Source: Nitrospirillum sp034653275 (GTDB taxonomy: Bacteria > Pseudomonadota > Alphaproteobacteria > Azospirillales > Azospirillaceae). Taken from it: a DNA stretch of 64,000 bases. The stretch spans positions 1,364,001-1,428,000 of the forward strand of contig NZ_JAYEES010000003.1 of the NCBI RefSeq assembly GCF_034653275.1. Reading direction: 5' to 3'. Under the pieces are notes generated by a model that was given only the letters and a program-made list of their open reading frames with translations, was not told the origin of the DNA and searched no databases. A program made the translations under genes and the position numbers. Position 1 is the first letter of the stretch. Each line of letters begins with the position of its first letter. This document shows, piece after piece, positions 17,438 through 27,503 of the stretch.

Positions 17438-18370
17438 TCACACCTTCTCGATGTCAGGGCGGCCCAGCAGGCCCGAGGGGCGGACCACCAGCACCAGGAT
17501 CAGGATGGAAAACGCCGCAACGTCCTTGTAGGCGCTGGAGACGTAACCGGAAAAGAAGGCCTCGATCAGGCCGATCAGCAGACCGCCCAGCATGGCGCCC
17601 GGCAGGCTGCCGATGCCGCCCAGCACGGCGGCGGTGAAGGCCTTCATGCCGGCCAGGAAGCCGATGTAGAAGTCGATGACGCCGTAATAGAGCGTGACCA
17701 TGACGCCGGCCACCGCCGCCAGCCCCGCCCCCAGCACGAAGGTGAGGGAGATGGTGCGGTCGACGTTGATGCCCAGCAGCGCCGCCATGGTCCGGTCCTG
17801 CTCACACGCCCGCTGGGCGCGGCCCAGCGCCGTGCGGTTGATGACCAGGGTGAACCCGGCCATCAGCGCCACGGTCAGCAGGATGATGAACATCTGGATG
17901 TTGGTCAGGCCCAGGCTGAAGTCGCCGTCGTGCCACAGGGTGACGCCGCCCGTCATGACCGGCGGCAGCGACTTCGACCGCGCGCCCTGGGTCAGCATGA
18001 CGAAGTTCTGCAGCAGGATGGACATGCCGATGGCGGAGATGAAGGGCGCCAGCTTGGGCGCCGTGCGCAGCGGGCGATAGGCCACGCGCTCGATGGTCCA
18101 GCCATAGGCGGCGGTGAAGGTGCAGGAGATGGCCAGCACGATGACCAGGGCCAGCGGCACCGAGGTGACACCGGCCCCCAGCAGCAGGGTGAAGGTGGTG
18201 ACCGCGATGAAGGCGCCGATCATGTAAATCTCGCCATGGGCGAAATTGATCATGCGGATGATGCCGTACACCATGGTGTAGCCGATGGCGATCAGTCCAT
18301 AGATGGCGCCCAGGGTCAGGCCGTTGATCAAATGCTGTAGAAACGTGCCGACTGCCAGCGTGAAACCCAT
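17438..18370 (-). CDS. livH: branched-chain amino-acid ABC transporter permease LivH
   Basis: A permease of about 310 residues and first gene of the liv operon. FLQHLINGLTLGAIYGLIAI at the start, MINFAHGEIYMIGAF, the loop RACEQDRTMAALLGINVDRT, and AVLGGIGSLPGAMLGGLLIG identify LivH. ATG 18370 has AAGG 5 bases upstream; an in-frame ATG at 18391 is possible. No periplasmic LivJ/K binding protein is encoded next to the operon, unlike many liv loci, so the receptor must come from elsewhere. Confidence 0.92.
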   Translation of the reverse strand: MGFTLAVGTFLQHLINGLTLGAIYGLIAIGYTMVYGIIRMINFAHGEIYMIGAFIAVTTFTLLLGAGVTSVPLALVIVLAISCTFTAAYGWTIERVAYRPLRTAPKLAPFISAIGMSILLQNFVMLTQGARSKSLPPVMTGGVTLWHDGDFSLGLTNIQMFIILLTVALMAGFTLVINRTALGRAQRACEQDRTMAALLGINVDRTISLTFVLGAGLAAVAGVMVTLYYGVIDFYIGFLAGMKAFTAAVLGGIGSLPGAMLGGLLIGLIEAFFSGYVSSAYKDVAAFSILILVLVVRPSGLLGRPDIEKV

Positions 18371-18597
18371 TGCCGCCTTAACCGCCCCCATCGATGGCCA
18401 TCCGGCGCGCTTCGGGCCGGTTCCCGCGCCGGCTTTGGCGCGGGTCCGCCATGCCGGGACCGGCTGCGACCTTAACCTCAGCGCGCGGGGGCGGCAAGGC
18501 GGCGGGGGTGAAAACACGGGCGCCGCAACATTTTTTACTGATGGCGACGGGTAATTGCGGGGCCTGACGCCGGCCAGGCGGCATAATTCTCCGATAT

Positions 18598-19122
18598 TTA
18601 TGCTGTTAAATGCTTGTACAGGATGGTCGTCGCCAGGGCCGAACCATCGACATGGATGGCATAGCCCGGGATGTCGCCCACGGTCTGGAAGCCGGCGGCA
18701 CGGTACAGCGCCCGGCCCTCATCACTGCCGGTGTCCAGCAGCAGCAGGGTGCGGCCTTCCGTCCGGGCCAGCGCCTCGACGGCGGTCATCAAGGCCCGGC
18801 CGATGCCGCGCTGGCGGGCGTCGGGGTGGACCAGCATCTTGGCCACCTCCGCCCGGTGGCGGCCGTTGGGCGGGCCGGCCAGCAGCAGCTGCACCGTGCC
18901 CACCAGGCGGTCGCCCAGCCACGCGCCCAGCAGGCGCCGCCCACCCGTTTCCAGGCCAGGCCGCAGCCCTTGCCAGAAGGCGGTGGCCTCGTCCTCGGCG
19001 AAGGGCAGGATGAAGCCGACGCTGGCCCCGGCCAGGACGCAGGCGTGCAGAATGCGGCTCAGGGCGGGCGTGTGGGCGTCCAGCTCGGCGGCCGGGATTT
19101 CGCGGATGGTCGGCGTGGTCAT
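18598..19122 (-). CDS. GNAT family N-acetyltransferase
   Basis: A 174-residue acetyl-CoA-dependent acetyltransferase. The acetyl-CoA loop reads ARQRGIGRALMTAVEALA, preceded by the beta-4 strand RAEVAKMLVHPDA and followed by LLLLDTGSDEGRALYRAAGF. The substrate is unknown. It lies 21 bases downstream of the XRE-cupin regulator on the same strand, so it is very likely co-transcribed with, and controlled by, that regulator. Confidence 0.87.
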   Translation of the reverse strand: MTTPTIREIPAAELDAHTPALSRILHACVLAGASVGFILPFAEDEATAFWQGLRPGLETGGRRLLGAWLGDRLVGTVQLLLAGPPNGRHRAEVAKMLVHPDARQRGIGRALMTAVEALARTEGRTLLLLDTGSDEGRALYRAAGFQTVGDIPGYAIHVDGSALATTILYKHLTA

Positions 19123-19143
19123 GGGTTTCCCAAGGGCGGGGTC

Positions 19144-19713
19144 TCAGGGGCGGGTGATGGCGATGACGTAATGCGCGGCCTCGGGGCCGGGGCAGTGGAA
19201 GCGGCTGCCGCCGGTCAGGCGGTAGCGCAGCGTGTCCCCCGCCGACAGGGCGTGGTGCGTGCCGTCCAAGGTCAGCTCCAGCCGGCCGGCCAGCATCCAC
19301 AAATGATGCTCCAGCCCCGCCACCGATGGCGCCTGATAGGCGATGACGGCACCTGCGGGCAGGGCGCCCTCCACCATCTCCGTCATATAGCCGCCGGCGG
19401 GTGGGGAGACGCCCCGGCGGCGGAAGCCGGTTTCGGGGTCGGTCCAGGTGGGCTGGGATTCACGGGGGATAAATTGCTGCGGGTCGGCCTCCACCTCCGC
19501 CAGCAGGCGGGACATGGGGCGTTCGTAGGCGGTGCACAGCCGTCCCAGCAAGGCGGCGGTGGGGCTGGTCTCCCCCCGCTCCAGTCGGGACAGGGTGGCG
19601 CGGCTGATGCCGCTGCGCTCCGCCAGCACTTCCAGGGTCCAGCCGCGCTCCAGGCGCAGGCTGGAGAGACGGGCGGCCAGGCGTTGGTCGAAAGGGTCGG
19701 CTGTCTGTTCCAT
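19144..19713 (-). CDS. XRE family regulator with C-terminal cupin domain
   Basis: About 189 residues from ATG 19713 (MEQTADPFDQRLAARLSSLR). The N-terminal XRE helix-turn-helix (TLEVLAERSGISRATLSRLE) is followed by a cupin sensor domain (about 110-189) with LEHHLWMLAGRLELTLDG and LSAGDTLRYR. By family knowledge such proteins repress transport or metabolic genes until a small molecule binds the cupin. Overlapping palindromes lie directly upstream (19716-19742), consistent with autoregulation. Likely targets are itself, the GNAT gene and perhaps the divergent ggt. Confidence 0.88.
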   Translation of the reverse strand: MEQTADPFDQRLAARLSSLRLERGWTLEVLAERSGISRATLSRLERGETSPTAALLGRLCTAYERPMSRLLAEVEADPQQFIPRESQPTWTDPETGFRRRGVSPPAGGYMTEMVEGALPAGAVIAYQAPSVAGLEHHLWMLAGRLELTLDGTHHALSAGDTLRYRLTGGSRFHCPGPEAAHYVIAITRP

Positions 19714-19715
19714 AT

Positions 19716-19742
19716 CGGGAATATTTCCCAAATATGGGAAAT
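19716..19742. promoter_or_regulatory. overlapping palindromes upstream of the XRE-cupin gene
   Basis: ATTTCCCA-AATA-TGGGAAAT (19723-19742) is a perfect 8-4-8 palindrome. Its left half also forms GGGAA-TAT-TTCCC (about 19717-19729), giving two overlapping operators. They lie between the regulator start and the divergent ggt gene. Confidence 0.65.
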
Positions 19743-19860
19743 TCGTCAAGATCCGCTTATCATGCCGCAGCGCAAAATCATCTTATCTTTCACGGGCGAC
19801 CTGGGCATGCTGGTCCCTTCCGCTCACCGGCGGCAACGATGGAAACAAGAGGGGTGACCG

Positions 19861-21603
<1,743 letters not shown>

Positions 21604-21627
21604 GCATAATCGTTTGTTTTTGTTGAT

Positions 21628-21662
21628 GAATTGGCTGGGCATATAAAGTTCCCGGCCAATTC
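21628..21662 (+). terminator. hairpin after ggt
   Basis: GAATTGGCTGGG and CCCGGCCAATTC form a 12-pair stem with one T-G pair, 24 bases after the ggt stop. No U tract follows, so this is a terminator candidate or a 3'-end stabiliser. Confidence 0.5.
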
Positions 21663-21790
21663 ATAATTACGGTCGCATTAAGGCAAACATCGCCCTTAAA
21701 TCGTCAACATCCGCCTCCAGGATACGACCCATGGGAAGCCGATGACGGCACGAGCCGACAAGCGAGCATCCCCTTTTTGGAGGTAAGATC

Positions 21791-22105
21791 ATGACGAGCG
21801 ATTTCCTGCGTCTGGCGAAGGTGAAGCGCTTTGCCGCGGTTGCCGCACTGGTCGTGGTCGGGGTCGCCGCATCATCCGGTCTGACCGCGACCAAAGCCAA
21901 GGCTGACGAGTATTGGCGCCACCATCACCACGACTACTACCGCTACCACGACTATTATCGTGGCCCGCGGGTCTACGTAGCCCCGCCGTACTACTACGGT
22001 CCGCCGCGTCCGGTGTACGTCCCGCCCCCGGCCTACTACGCCCCGCCGCCGCCCCCGGTCTACTATCCGTCGGCTGGCCTGAACGTGGTCATTCCCATCC
22101 GCTAA
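21791..22105 (+). CDS. small exported Tyr/Pro/His-rich protein
   Basis: A 104-residue protein with a signal peptide (VAALVVVGVAASSGLTATKA, then a cut near KADE). The mature part is almost entirely low complexity: a His/Tyr cluster (RHHHHDYYRYHDYYRG) then repeated PPYYYGPP and YAPPPPPVYY units, ending in a short hydrophobic tail. GGAGG lies close before the ATG. I know no function. The composition suggests an envelope or surface protein, possibly metal-binding through the histidines. It precedes a small lipoprotein gene. Confidence 0.65.
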   Translation: MTSDFLRLAKVKRFAAVAALVVVGVAASSGLTATKAKADEYWRHHHHDYYRYHDYYRGPRVYVAPPYYYGPPRPVYVPPPAYYAPPPPPVYYPSAGLNVVIPIR

Positions 22106-22165
22106 CGCCAACCAACCCTTTAACGCCCCAACCCCTAACGCCAATGATTTAGCCGGCGTGAAGCC

Positions 22166-22205
22166 CGGCCCCGGGGCGGAGCCCTGCCTGGTTCCGCCCC
22201 GGCCT
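22166..22205 (+). terminator. GC-rich hairpin between two small envelope genes
   Basis: GGCCCCGGGGCGGA and TCCGCCCCGGCC pair around a 12-base loop. There is no U tract. It may attenuate readthrough from the Tyr/Pro-rich gene into the lipoprotein gene. Confidence 0.45.
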
Positions 22206-22224
22206 TGGAAGCAGTGAGGCCATC

Positions 22225-22437
22225 ATGTTGAAGAAAGCTGTCATCGTCGTCGTGGCCGGATCCCTGTTGGCCGGCTGTTCCGGCCTGAACGCCCGCCAGC
22301 AGCGCGCCCTGTCCGGTGGCGCCATCGGCGCCGCGGGTGGTGCCGCCCTGACGGCCATCGTCGGCGGCCCGGTTCTGGCGGGTGCGGCCATCGGCGCCGC
22401 CGGTGGTGCCGCCGTGGGCGCCCTGATCAAGCCCTAA
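22225..22437 (+). CDS. small glycine-zipper lipoprotein
   Basis: 70 residues. A signal peptide ends in the lipobox LLAGC-S, so the mature protein is lipid-anchored. The rest contains two glycine-zipper stretches (GGAIGAAGGAALTAIVGG and AGAAIGAAGGAAVGALI) as in OsmB-like and YMGG-type envelope lipoproteins, which oligomerise in membranes. No specific function is known. A terminator follows at 22517. Confidence 0.75.
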   Translation: MLKKAVIVVVAGSLLAGCSGLNARQQRALSGGAIGAAGGAALTAIVGGPVLAGAAIGAAGGAAVGALIKP

Positions 22438-22516
22438 GGGATCACGCCCTGAGGCTGTTTCCAGTTCGTTTCCCTATGGTTCTTCTCATTCCCTGTTTCC
22501 CGTCCCATACCCTTCC

Positions 22517-22549
22517 AAGCCCGGCCGGTCTCGACCCGCCGGGCTTTTT
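22517..22549 (+). terminator. rho-independent terminator after the glycine-zipper lipoprotein
   Basis: AAGCCCGGC and GCCGGGCTT pair around a 12-base loop and run into TTTTT. This separates the lipoprotein gene from efp. Confidence 0.8.
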
Positions 22550-22707
22550 CTACGGCGGTTTGCAGGAGCTGGGGCATTCCACAGGATTGTTGGGGGATAA
22601 CGCCGAAGGGGCATGCGCCCTGGGAATTCCGGCTGATCTTGTCCGGTCGGCAACAAGCTGCTAGGGTCCCCGCCGCTCGCAAACACCCAGGTTAAAGTTG
22701 AAGCACC

Positions 22708-23277
22708 ATGAAGGTTAACGCCAACACCATGCGCCCCGGCCACGTTATGGAGAATAACGGCAAGCTGTGGGTGGTCGTGAAGACGCAGATCGTGCAGCCC
22801 GGCAAGGGCGGCGCTTTCATCCAGATCGAGATGAAGGACGTGCGCACGGGCACCAAGACGATCGAGCGCTTCCGTACCCAGGAAAGCGTGGAGCGTGCCC
22901 GCCTGGACGAACATGAGATGACCTTCCTGTTCGCCGAAGAGGGCGACAGCTACACCTTCATGGACAAGGAAACCTTCGAGCAGGTCTCCATCCCCGGCGA
23001 TGTCGTCGGCGACGGCAAGGTCTTCCTGACCGATGGCATGGAAGTGACGGTGCAGACCTTCGAAGGCGCGCCCCTGTCGGTCGAGCTGCCGCAGACCGTG
23101 ACCCTGATGATCACCGAGGCCGACCCGGTGGTGAAGGGCCAGACGGCTTCTTCCTCGTACAAGCCGGCCCTGCTGGAGAACGGCGTGCGCATCCTGGTTC
23201 CGCCGCACATCGAAGCCGGCACCCGCGTGGTCGTCAGCACCGCCGAGGGCGAATACATGGAACGCGCGAAGGACTAA
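22708..23277 (+). CDS. efp: elongation factor P
   Basis: Relieves ribosome stalling at polyproline. The 189-residue protein has the three OB/KOW domains of EF-P. The tip loop QPGKGGAF places the modifiable lysine at K33, equivalent to E. coli K34, which EpmA lysylates; epmA is also in this window (32554). The C-terminal YKPALLENG and VPPHIEAGTRVVV are typical. It is followed by suhB, a recurrent neighbour in alphaproteobacteria. Confidence 0.96.
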   Translation: MKVNANTMRPGHVMENNGKLWVVVKTQIVQPGKGGAFIQIEMKDVRTGTKTIERFRTQESVERARLDEHEMTFLFAEEGDSYTFMDKETFEQVSIPGDVVGDGKVFLTDGMEVTVQTFEGAPLSVELPQTVTLMITEADPVVKGQTASSSYKPALLENGVRILVPPHIEAGTRVVVSTAEGEYMERAKD

Positions 23278-23417
23278 TCCCCCTTCCGCCGTCGCCCCCG
23301 GGGCGACAGGTTCGTAGCCAGAGCGAATTCCGCCTTCCGGTGGAATTCGCTCTCGGCTTTTATGGTAGGGCCGTCCCCCGGGGACGCGCCCGGTGATGAG
23401 ATCAAAGGGGACACCCC

Positions 23418-24230
23418 ATGGCCGCCCGTTCCGCCATCCTCAACGTCATGACCAAAGCCGCCGAGAAGGCGGGCCGCGCCCTGGTGCGCGACTTCGGTGA
23501 GGTGGAGCAGCTGCAGGTTTCCCGCAAGGGCCCGGCGGACTTCGTGTCCGCCGCCGACCGCAAGTCGGAAAACATCATCCGCGAGGAACTGTCCAAGGCC
23601 CGCCCCAGCTTCGGCTTCCTGCTGGAGGAAACGGGCAGCGTGGCCGGCAGCGACCCGTCGCACCGCTGGATCGTCGATCCGTTGGACGGCACCACCAATT
23701 TCCTGCATGGCCTGCCGCACTGGGCCATCACCATCGCGCTGGAGAAGGACGGCGAGATCGTCGCCGGCGTGGTGTATGAGCCGGTGCATGACGAGATGTT
23801 CTGGACGGAGAAGGGGGCCGGCGCCTTCCTCAACCACACCCGCCTGCGCGTCTCCGCCCGCCGCAACCTGCCCGACGCGCTGATCGCCACCGGCATTCCC
23901 TTCAAGGGCCATGGCGACCATGCCGCCTACCTGCCGCAGCTGCAGGCGGTGATGGGCGAGGTGGCCGGCATCCGCCGCCTGGGCGCCGCCGCCCTGGACC
24001 TGGCCTATGTCGCCGCCGGCCGCTTCGACGGCTTCTTCGAGACCAACCTGAAGCCCTGGGACGTGGCCGCGGGCCTGCTGATGGTGACCGAGGCCGGCGG
24101 CTTCGCCACCGAGATCGGTGGCGGCAAGGTGCCGCAGAGCGGCGCCAGCGTGCTGGCCGCCAATTCCCACCTGCACCTGCCGTTGGGCACCCTGCTGCGC
24201 AACGCCGGCAAGAAGAAGGCCGCCGGCTGA
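23418..24230 (+). CDS. suhB: inositol monophosphatase family protein
   Basis: A 270-residue Mg-dependent phosphatase. The metal-binding motifs are complete: LLEETGS with the glutamates, IVDPLDGTTNFLHG (about 87-100), and KPWDVAAGLLMVTEAGG near 214. As in E. coli SuhB it may hydrolyse inositol phosphates and also have an RNA-related role. The gene is 140 bases after efp on the same strand and ends in a strong terminator. Confidence 0.92.
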   Translation: MAARSAILNVMTKAAEKAGRALVRDFGEVEQLQVSRKGPADFVSAADRKSENIIREELSKARPSFGFLLEETGSVAGSDPSHRWIVDPLDGTTNFLHGLPHWAITIALEKDGEIVAGVVYEPVHDEMFWTEKGAGAFLNHTRLRVSARRNLPDALIATGIPFKGHGDHAAYLPQLQAVMGEVAGIRRLGAAALDLAYVAAGRFDGFFETNLKPWDVAAGLLMVTEAGGFATEIGGGKVPQSGASVLAANSHLHLPLGTLLRNAGKKKAAG

Positions 24231-24257
24231 CAGCCACGGTTATTGCCTGGTTCCCGC

Positions 24258-24289
24258 AAACGGCCCGGACATCAGCGTCCGGGCCGTTT
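24258..24289. terminator. bidirectional terminator between suhB and the histidine kinase
   Basis: AAACGGCCCGGAC and GTCCGGGCCGTTT form a perfect 13-pair stem with a six-base loop and flanking A/T runs, between convergent genes. Confidence 0.85.
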
Positions 24290-24295
24290 GTCATT

Positions 24296-25672
24296 TCAGC
24301 CGGTCGGCAACGTCACCCGCGCCTCCAGCCCGCCTGGGGACCGGTTGCTCAGGACGATGTCGCCACCGTGGCCGCGCACGATGGCCAGCGCCGCCGTCAG
24401 GCCCAGGCCCACGCCGCCGGACACCCGGTTGCGCGACCGGTCCAGGCGGAAAAAGGGGCTGAACACCTGCTCCAGCGCGTCCTCCGGAATACCGGGGCCA
24501 TCATCCCGCACGACGATGGCCACCGTTCCCGGCAGCTGCTCCAGCGTCACCGCCGGGGGGGTGGCGTGCTTCACCGCGTTCTCGATCAGGTTGGTGACGG
24601 CCCGTTTCAGCGCGAAGGGCCGGCCGCGATAGACGGCATGGCTAGGCCCCCCGTAGGCGACGGCCACGCCCTGGTCGGCATATTCGTCGGCGATGGTGGT
24701 CAGCAAGCCGCCCAGGTCGAAGGCTGTCACCGCCTCCTCATCCGCGTCGTCGCGGAAAAAGGCCAGGGCACCATCGACCATGGCCTGCATCTCGTCCACG
24801 TCGCGGAACAGCCGTGCCTGCTGGTCCGCGTCCTCCACGAACTCGCCCCGCAGGCGCATGCGGGTCAGCGGCGTGCGCAGGTCGTGGGAGATGGCGGCCA
24901 GCATGGCGGTGCGATAGCCCACGAACTTCTGGATTTGCCCCTGCATGGCGTTGAAGGCGCGGATGACGCCGCGCAGTTCGCGCGGGCCAGACTCGGCGAT
25001 GGGCGGGGCCTTGGGATTGGTGCCGAAGTGCCGGGCGGCATCGGCGATGCGCTCGATGGGGCGGGACAGTTGCCGCGCGGCGATCAGCGACACCGCGGCG
25101 GCCGACAGCAGCAGCAGGATCAGCGCGATGCCGATGCGGAAGGCGCGGATGGCTTCGCGGCTGCGGCCCAGGGGAAGGTAGATCAGCCAGCTGTCGTCCT
25201 TCAGCCGCACAGCCAGGAACTTGTCTGGGAAGCGGGCTGGGAACTGGGCATGTGAGCCGGATGAAAGGTCGTGCCACAGCAACGCCGCTGCCGGGTCGGT
25301 CCCGGTGGCTTGGAAGAGGCTCTGCCACCCGCCCTCCAACGGATGGAAGTCACCCAAGCTGCTCTCCTGGCGAAGCAGCGCCGCTATGGGATCATCGGCC
25401 GGGTGCCATTCAATGCTGTAGAGCCGCGCGCTGGCGGCGGTGGCCAATGAGGGTCGCAAGGGCGGCGGGGCGGCCTCGATGGCGTGGGTGACGCTGGCCA
25501 CGACCTGCACCAGGCCGGCGTCGTTGGCCGGTGTCGCCAGCCACGCGCCGGCCAGGCTGACGACCAGGGCGCTCAGGATGGCGGCCACCGTCACGGCCGC
25601 CATGATGGTCAGGGCGAATCGCCGCGCGATGGTGTCCTGGGACCAGGTCGGTACGCACCGGCGCGGTATCAT
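24296..25672 (-). CDS. sensor histidine kinase
   Basis: A 458-residue inner-membrane kinase. The first membrane helix is at about 18-45 and the second at about 175-198, with a periplasmic sensor region of roughly 130 residues between them. Then come HAMP, the dimerisation helix ISHDLRTPLTRMR with phospho-acceptor H263, and an ATPase domain with NLIENAVKHA, RDDGPGIP and GGVGLGL. This is the EnvZ/OmpR-type layout. Its ATG overlaps the response-regulator stop by 4 bases (ATGA). The signal is unknown; the divergent MipA gene is the likely target. Confidence 0.92.
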   Translation of the reverse strand: MIPRRCVPTWSQDTIARRFALTIMAAVTVAAILSALVVSLAGAWLATPANDAGLVQVVASVTHAIEAAPPPLRPSLATAASARLYSIEWHPADDPIAALLRQESSLGDFHPLEGGWQSLFQATGTDPAAALLWHDLSSGSHAQFPARFPDKFLAVRLKDDSWLIYLPLGRSREAIRAFRIGIALILLLLSAAAVSLIAARQLSRPIERIADAARHFGTNPKAPPIAESGPRELRGVIRAFNAMQGQIQKFVGYRTAMLAAISHDLRTPLTRMRLRGEFVEDADQQARLFRDVDEMQAMVDGALAFFRDDADEEAVTAFDLGGLLTTIADEYADQGVAVAYGGPSHAVYRGRPFALKRAVTNLIENAVKHATPPAVTLEQLPGTVAIVVRDDGPGIPEDALEQVFSPFFRLDRSRNRVSGGVGLGLTAALAIVRGHGGDIVLSNRSPGGLEARVTLPTG

Positions 25673-26415
25673 TGGCGGCGGACCTCGGGCGTGAAGATAT
25701 AGCCGCCGTTGCGCACGGTGCGGATCAGCGCCGGACTCTTGGGATCATCCTCCAGCTTGTGGCGCAGGCGGCTGACCTGGACGTCGATGCTGCGATCGTA
25801 AGCCGCGTGGCTCAGGCCGCGCGCCAGGTCCAGCAGCTGGTCGCGGGTCAGCACGCGCTGGGGATGCTCCACGAAGGCCAGCAGCAGGTCGAACTCCCCG
25901 CCCGACAGCAGCACCAGGGTGCCATCCTCCGACCGCAGTTCCCGCCGCGCCACGTCCAGCCGCCAGCCGGCGAAGCTGAGGCAGGGCCGGGTTTCCGCCG
26001 GCCGGCCGGCGGCCTCGCCCGTCCGGCGCAGCACGGCCTTGACCCGGGCCAGCAGTTCACGCGCGTCGAAGGGCTTGGTCAGGTAGTCATCGGCGCCGAT
26101 CTCCAGCCCCACGACGCGGTCGGTGTGGTCGGCCATGGCGGTCAGCATGATGACCGGCACGCGCGACGCCGCGCGCAAGGTGCGGCAGAGGCTGAACCCG
26201 TCCTCCCCGCGCAGCATGACGTCCAGGATCACCAAGTCGACGGGGCCCGCCGCCAGGGCCGCCCGCATGCCCACGCCATCCTCCGCCACCCGCACGGCAT
26301 AGCCGTGCCGTTGGAAGAACAGCGTCAGCAGGGACAGGATGTCCTCGTCGTCATCGACGATCAGCAGGGTCGGCTGCTGGGCAGGGGCGGACAGTGGGGC
26401 GGGCGGTGGCGTCAT
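25669..26415 (-). CDS. OmpR family response regulator
   Basis: 248 residues from ATG 26415. Receiver domain: acidic pocket VDDDED (20-25), phosphorylation site D65 in LVILDVMLRG, and K114 in YLTKPF. The C-terminal winged helix reads SGGEFDLLLAFVEHPQRVLT with DVQVSRLRHKLEDDP and the RTVRNGGYIF wing. The frame extends upstream to 27327 but that is antisense to the MipA gene. It forms an operon with the kinase and is divergent from mipA; tandem direct repeats in the gap are candidate binding sites. Confidence 0.92.
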   Translation of the reverse strand: MTPPPAPLSAPAQQPTLLIVDDDEDILSLLTLFFQRHGYAVRVAEDGVGMRAALAAGPVDLVILDVMLRGEDGFSLCRTLRAASRVPVIMLTAMADHTDRVVGLEIGADDYLTKPFDARELLARVKAVLRRTGEAAGRPAETRPCLSFAGWRLDVARRELRSEDGTLVLLSGGEFDLLLAFVEHPQRVLTRDQLLDLARGLSHAAYDRSIDVQVSRLRHKLEDDPKSPALIRTVRNGGYIFTPEVRRQ

Positions 26416-26456
26416 GGGGCGGCATGCTAGCACGCGCGGCCGCCGCCCTTTGTGTC

Positions 26457-26494
26457 GGTTGTCCCAGGCGATTGTTTCAGGCTGGACATATTGT
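26457..26494 (+). promoter_or_regulatory. tandem repeats, candidate response-regulator sites
   Basis: GGTTGTCCCAGGC (26457-26469) and GATTGTTTCAGGC (26470-26482) are adjacent 13-base direct repeats, and a further ATTGT follows at 26490. OmpR-type regulators bind tandem repeats of about one helical turn. They lie between the response regulator and mipA. Confidence 0.4.
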
Positions 26495-26625
26495 GCCCAT
26501 CCGGCAGCAAAGGCGACATCAGCCATCAAAAATCGGGGCTTAGGGTCCAGCCTCGTTCCGGGGCCGATGGGTTGGGGCCTGGCCGCCGGGCGTCGTTTCC
26601 CCAAAGCCGAGAGGCCACGCGCCCC

Positions 26626-27444
26626 ATGCTTTCCCGCACATCCGTTTCCGCTTTTGGCGCCGCGCTGCTGGCCGGCGCCGCCCTTTCCGCCGGCCAGGCC
26701 CTGGCCGATGATTCGGTCACTTCCCAGACCCGGCAGCCGCCGGTCTGGGACATCACTGTCGGCGGCGGCGTCGCCGTGCGCCCGACCTACGAGGGCAGCG
26801 ACCGCTACCGGGCGGCACCGCTGCCGCTGGTCACCATCCGCTATGACGACATGCTGGCCCTGGGGCCGGAGGGGCTCAGCGCCTATTGGCACCAGGGCAA
26901 TGTGCGTGTCGGTGCCGCCCTGACCTTCGATCCCGGCCGGAATGACAGCAATACCAACAGCCTTTTCAGCAACGGCGACGACCGTCTCAGGGGCCTGGGC
27001 GACATCGACACGTCGCTGGGCGTCAAGCTCTTCGGCGCCTATCAGCTGGGCCGCATCAGCCTGGACGCTTCCGTCACCAAGTACACGGGCGACCAGAATG
27101 ACGGCGTGGTGCTGACGGCCGGTGCGGGCCTGCCGTTCAAGCTGGCCGACCATCTGATCCTGACGCCGCACGTGGGCACCACCTGGGCCAACGACAATTA
27201 CATGCAAACCTACTTCGGCGTCACGCCGGTGCAGGCCGCCCATTCCCGCTTCGCGGCCTACAGCGCGGGCTCCGGCTTCAAGGACGTCAGCGCCGGCGTC
27301 GGCGCGCTGTACCGCTTCAATGAACACTGGTTCGTCACGGGCGACGTGTCGGTGAAGCGCCTGTTGGGCGACGCCGCCGACAGCCCCATCACCTACGACG
27401 CCACCAGCGCCCGCGCCTTCGCGACGGTGGGCTACCGCTTCTGA
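26626..27444 (+). CDS. MipA/OmpV family outer-membrane protein
   Basis: 272 residues. Signal peptide FGAALLAGAALSAGQALA is followed by a mature beta-rich barrel with alternating hydrophobic strands and a terminal aromatic residue (ATVGYRF). WDITVGGGVAVRPTYEGSDR at the mature N-terminus and the final strands match MipA/OmpV, a family of outer-membrane scaffolding proteins often placed next to two-component systems. ATG 26626 is chosen because the signal peptide begins there. Divergent from the regulator/kinase operon. Confidence 0.88.
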   Translation: MLSRTSVSAFGAALLAGAALSAGQALADDSVTSQTRQPPVWDITVGGGVAVRPTYEGSDRYRAAPLPLVTIRYDDMLALGPEGLSAYWHQGNVRVGAALTFDPGRNDSNTNSLFSNGDDRLRGLGDIDTSLGVKLFGAYQLGRISLDASVTKYTGDQNDGVVLTAGAGLPFKLADHLILTPHVGTTWANDNYMQTYFGVTPVQAAHSRFAAYSAGSGFKDVSAGVGALYRFNEHWFVTGDVSVKRLLGDAADSPITYDATSARAFATVGYRF

Positions 27445-27450
27445 AAAGGA

Positions 27451-27482
27451 AACGCCCCCGGGCCGCTGGCGCCGGGGGCGTT
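27451..27482. terminator. bidirectional terminator between mipA and glutathione peroxidase
   Basis: AACGCCCCCGG and CCGGGGGCGTT pair perfectly (11 pairs, 10-base loop) between convergent genes; A-rich on one side, TTCT on the other. Confidence 0.8.
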
Positions 27483-27503
27483 CTGATCAAGCAGCGCCGG
27501 CGT

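Noticed and set aside
25669..27327. 552-residue open frame on the minus strand
   Set aside because: Only the last 248 codons are a response regulator; the rest is antisense to the MipA gene and is composition-driven.
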